A stretch of DNA of 14,242 nucleotides from an uncultured Opitutia bacterium. Its GTDB lineage: Bacteria > Verrucomicrobiota > Verrucomicrobiia > Opitutales > UBA953. Below, in pieces: positions 12,856 to 14,242 of this stretch. Position numbers and translations under genes: made by a program. The notes beneath the pieces are model-generated. The model made no database searches. It had not been told where the DNA came from and saw only the letters and a list, made by a program, of their open reading frames with translations. Location: positions 1-14,242 of the forward strand of contig CAINSX010000309.1 in NCBI GenBank assembly GCA_903853185.1, written 5' to 3'. Numbering within the stretch: position 1 is the stretch's first letter; every line of letters begins with the position of its first letter.

Positions 12856-13583
12856 AGCCCCTCATCATCATCCTCGGTCCTACTGGCTCCGGCCGGGCCG
12901 ACACGGTGCGCGAGCTAGCCGAGAACGCCTGGCCCGAAGGCCGCAAGATCCGCATCCTCCGTGAAGTCCGCGAAGGCGGCGTCGCTCCCGATGCCTGGGA
13001 GTTCAAAGGCGGCCAGGCGATCCTCCCCGCCCCGGGCGACGAAGACGCCACGATCCTGGTAACCAACGGCTCACTGCACGTCGTCGACCAGATGGAAGCC
13101 CTCCATCGTACCATCCGCCCGATGATGCCTGACGCTGTGTGGCGCGTCGCGCGCATCATCACCGTCGCTGACTGCCCGCTCACGATGAAGCACAAGGCCG
13201 TCGAAGAATGGTACCGCGTCTGCGTGCACTTCTCCGACGCCGTCATCATCAACCGCCGCTGGGAAGTCCCGGGCCAATGGATGAGCAAGTTCCTCGAACC
13301 GTACGAAAAGGAATTCTATCCCTGCCTCTTCTTCAATCTCACGAAGATCGGCGCGATTTCCAATCCTCCCGCCGTCATCGACGGCGAGCCGCTCCGCCTT
13401 TCGCACATCTTCGACGATATCGACGCCGTCGACGAGATGGAGTTCGACGAAGACAATCTACCGGATGAACCGTTCGACCTCGTCCGTCAGGTCGACAAGT
13501 ATTTCGCGCGCGACGAACTTGGACGTCGCAACATCCTCGTCCCCGAGATCGGCGACCTGCTCAAGCAGGAAGGCCGCTGCTGA
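12852..13583 (+). CDS. Unrecognised protein with a degenerate P-loop (possible CobW/HypB-like fold)
   Basis: A 243-residue soluble protein that I do not recognise. It begins with a hydrophobic strand and a Walker A-like loop, LIIILGPTGSGRADTVREL, but the GxxxxGK(S/T) motif reads G-PTGS-G-R-A: the lysine is Arg15 and the Ser/Thr is Ala16. Further on, RIITVADC (101-108) could be a Walker B-type strand, and FSDAVIINRR (127-136) resembles the xDxxxxNKxD base-recognition region of CobW/HypB GTPases, again with Arg instead of Lys. An acidic stretch (188-208) follows, and the C-terminus is charged. A nucleotide-binding fold that has lost normal hydrolysis is a guess. The ATG overlaps the aroC stop as ATGA; codons upstream of it lie inside aroC and are excluded. 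It is probably co-expressed with aroC and the acyltransferase. Confidence 0.85.
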   Translation: MKPLIIILGPTGSGRADTVRELAENAWPEGRKIRILREVREGGVAPDAWEFKGGQAILPAPGDEDATILVTNGSLHVVDQMEALHRTIRPMMPDAVWRVARIITVADCPLTMKHKAVEEWYRVCVHFSDAVIINRRWEVPGQWMSKFLEPYEKEFYPCLFFNLTKIGAISNPPAVIDGEPLRLSHIFDDIDAVDEMEFDEDNLPDEPFDLVRQVDKYFARDELGRRNILVPEIGDLLKQEGRC

Positions 13584-13594
13584 GAATTTTCCCG

Positions 13595-14242
13595 ATGCGG
13601 CCGCTGATCGTCACCTACGCTTGGCTGCTGACCCGCCTCCCCGAAGCTTTCGCCCGCCTCAATGCCGCGTTGCTCGGCCAGATTCTCTGGCTCATCCGTG
13701 GAAAGGTAATCAGGCGCAACCTGTCGAAAGCCTTCCCCGACAAGGACGCCGAATGGGTCCTCCGCATCGGTCGCATTTCCTGTCGCCGCACCGCGGAGAT
13801 GGGTCTCTTCTCGATCGCCTCGCCGCTGATGTCGGAGGTCGAGATCCGCGACCGCATCGTCGTGGACGAAAGCATACTGAGCCCCGAACACGGTCTACCG
13901 CCCAAGGGCACCGGCGCGGTGCTCTTCGTGCCGCATTTCGCCCTAATGGAGATGATGACCGCCGCCCCGCTCCTCCGCCCGGAGCTGCCCAAGCGCGAAT
14001 GGGTCGTCGTCTACCGTCCGCTCGACCAACCCGCAGCCGAACGCTGGGTCAAGGAAGCCCGCGAGCGCTTCGGCATGAAACTCGCCTCGCGGCGCGAAGG
14101 CTTCGCACGCTCAATGAAAGCCGTCCGCGAAGGACATGTCGCCGCCATCCTCTTCGACCAGACGACGCAGAGCGGCTCGATCTGGCAGTTCCTCGGGGCG
14201 CCCTGTGCGGTCACCGAGCTTCCCGGCATCATCGCGCAGCGC
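13595..14242 (+). CDS. LpxL/HtrB-family lysophospholipid (lipid A) acyltransferase, cut by window edge
   Basis: The frame starts at ATG 13595, 11 bp after the preceding stop, and stays open for 216 codons to the end of the window; family members are about 300 residues. An N-terminal amphipathic or hydrophobic region (about 5-35) is followed by RRNLSKAFP (40-48), typical of the LpxL family. The catalytic HX4E motif is PHFALME with His114 and Glu119. Further on, RREGFARSMKAVREG (166-180) and LFDQTTQSGSIWQFLGAP (186-203) match the family's acyl-acceptor region. Such enzymes add secondary acyl chains to lipid A at the inner membrane from acyl-ACP. Whether this one acts on lipid A or another lipid cannot be told here. 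It implies an LPS-type or related outer membrane. It probably shares an operon with aroC and the P-loop protein. Confidence 0.9.
   Translation, partial: MRPLIVTYAWLLTRLPEAFARLNAALLGQILWLIRGKVIRRNLSKAFPDKDAEWVLRIGRISCRRTAEMGLFSIASPLMSEVEIRDRIVVDESILSPEHGLPPKGTGAVLFVPHFALMEMMTAAPLLRPELPKREWVVVYRPLDQPAAERWVKEARERFGMKLASRREGFARSMKAVREGHVAAILFDQTTQSGSIWQFLGAPCAVTELPGIIAQR

Noticed and set aside
1..14242. CRISPR array, tRNA/rRNA, insertion sequence, prophage or defence system
   Set aside because: No spaced repeats, RNA gene signatures, transposase or phage-like proteins were seen. The window is largely conserved housekeeping genes.

Overview
The window suggests a Gram-negative, GC-rich bacterium of the Planctomycetota-Verrucomicrobiota-Chlamydiota (PVC) group, most likely Verrucomicrobiota and possibly Opitutae. 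Three things point this way: a complete meso-diaminopimelate (meso-DAP) peptidoglycan gene set, a lipid A-type acyltransferase, and a LysM gene sitting between murD and ftsW, the slot that nlpD occupies in chlamydial cell-wall clusters. The taxonomic call is inference from gene order and protein style; no rRNA gene is present.

Positions 1-10871, all on the minus strand, hold most of a division and cell wall (dcw) cluster. In transcription order it runs mraZ, rsmH (mraW), an ftsL-like gene, ftsI, murE, murF, mraY, murD, a LysM-domain gene, ftsW, and the first 55 codons of murG, which leaves the window at base 1. Most junctions are 4-base stop/start overlaps (ATGA or GTGA), so true starts can be fixed well. 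The three exceptions are mraZ-rsmH (52 bp), murD-LysM (41 bp) and LysM-ftsW (20 bp). MurE, MurF, MraY, MurD and MurG make the lipid II precursor. FtsW and FtsI polymerise and cross-link it at the septum, FtsL scaffolds them, and MraZ is the likely autoregulator.

Positions 10872-11252 are a 381-bp divergent intergenic region. It carries four TGGG-type repeats at 9-10 bp spacing, which look like a MraZ operator, and a candidate -10 box. It also holds one copy of a 15-bp repeat whose second copy lies between mraZ and rsmH, and a terminator-like hairpin on the plus strand with no gene before it.

Positions 11253-14242, on the plus strand, encode a small lipoprotein followed by an intrinsic terminator. 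Then come aroC (chorismate synthase), an unrecognised protein with a degenerate P-loop whose start overlaps the aroC stop, and the first 216 codons of an LpxL/HtrB-type acyltransferase that runs off the right edge. I see no tRNA, rRNA, CRISPR array, insertion sequence or phage gene. The least-described items are the degenerate P-loop protein, the LysM protein and the regulatory signals around mraZ.
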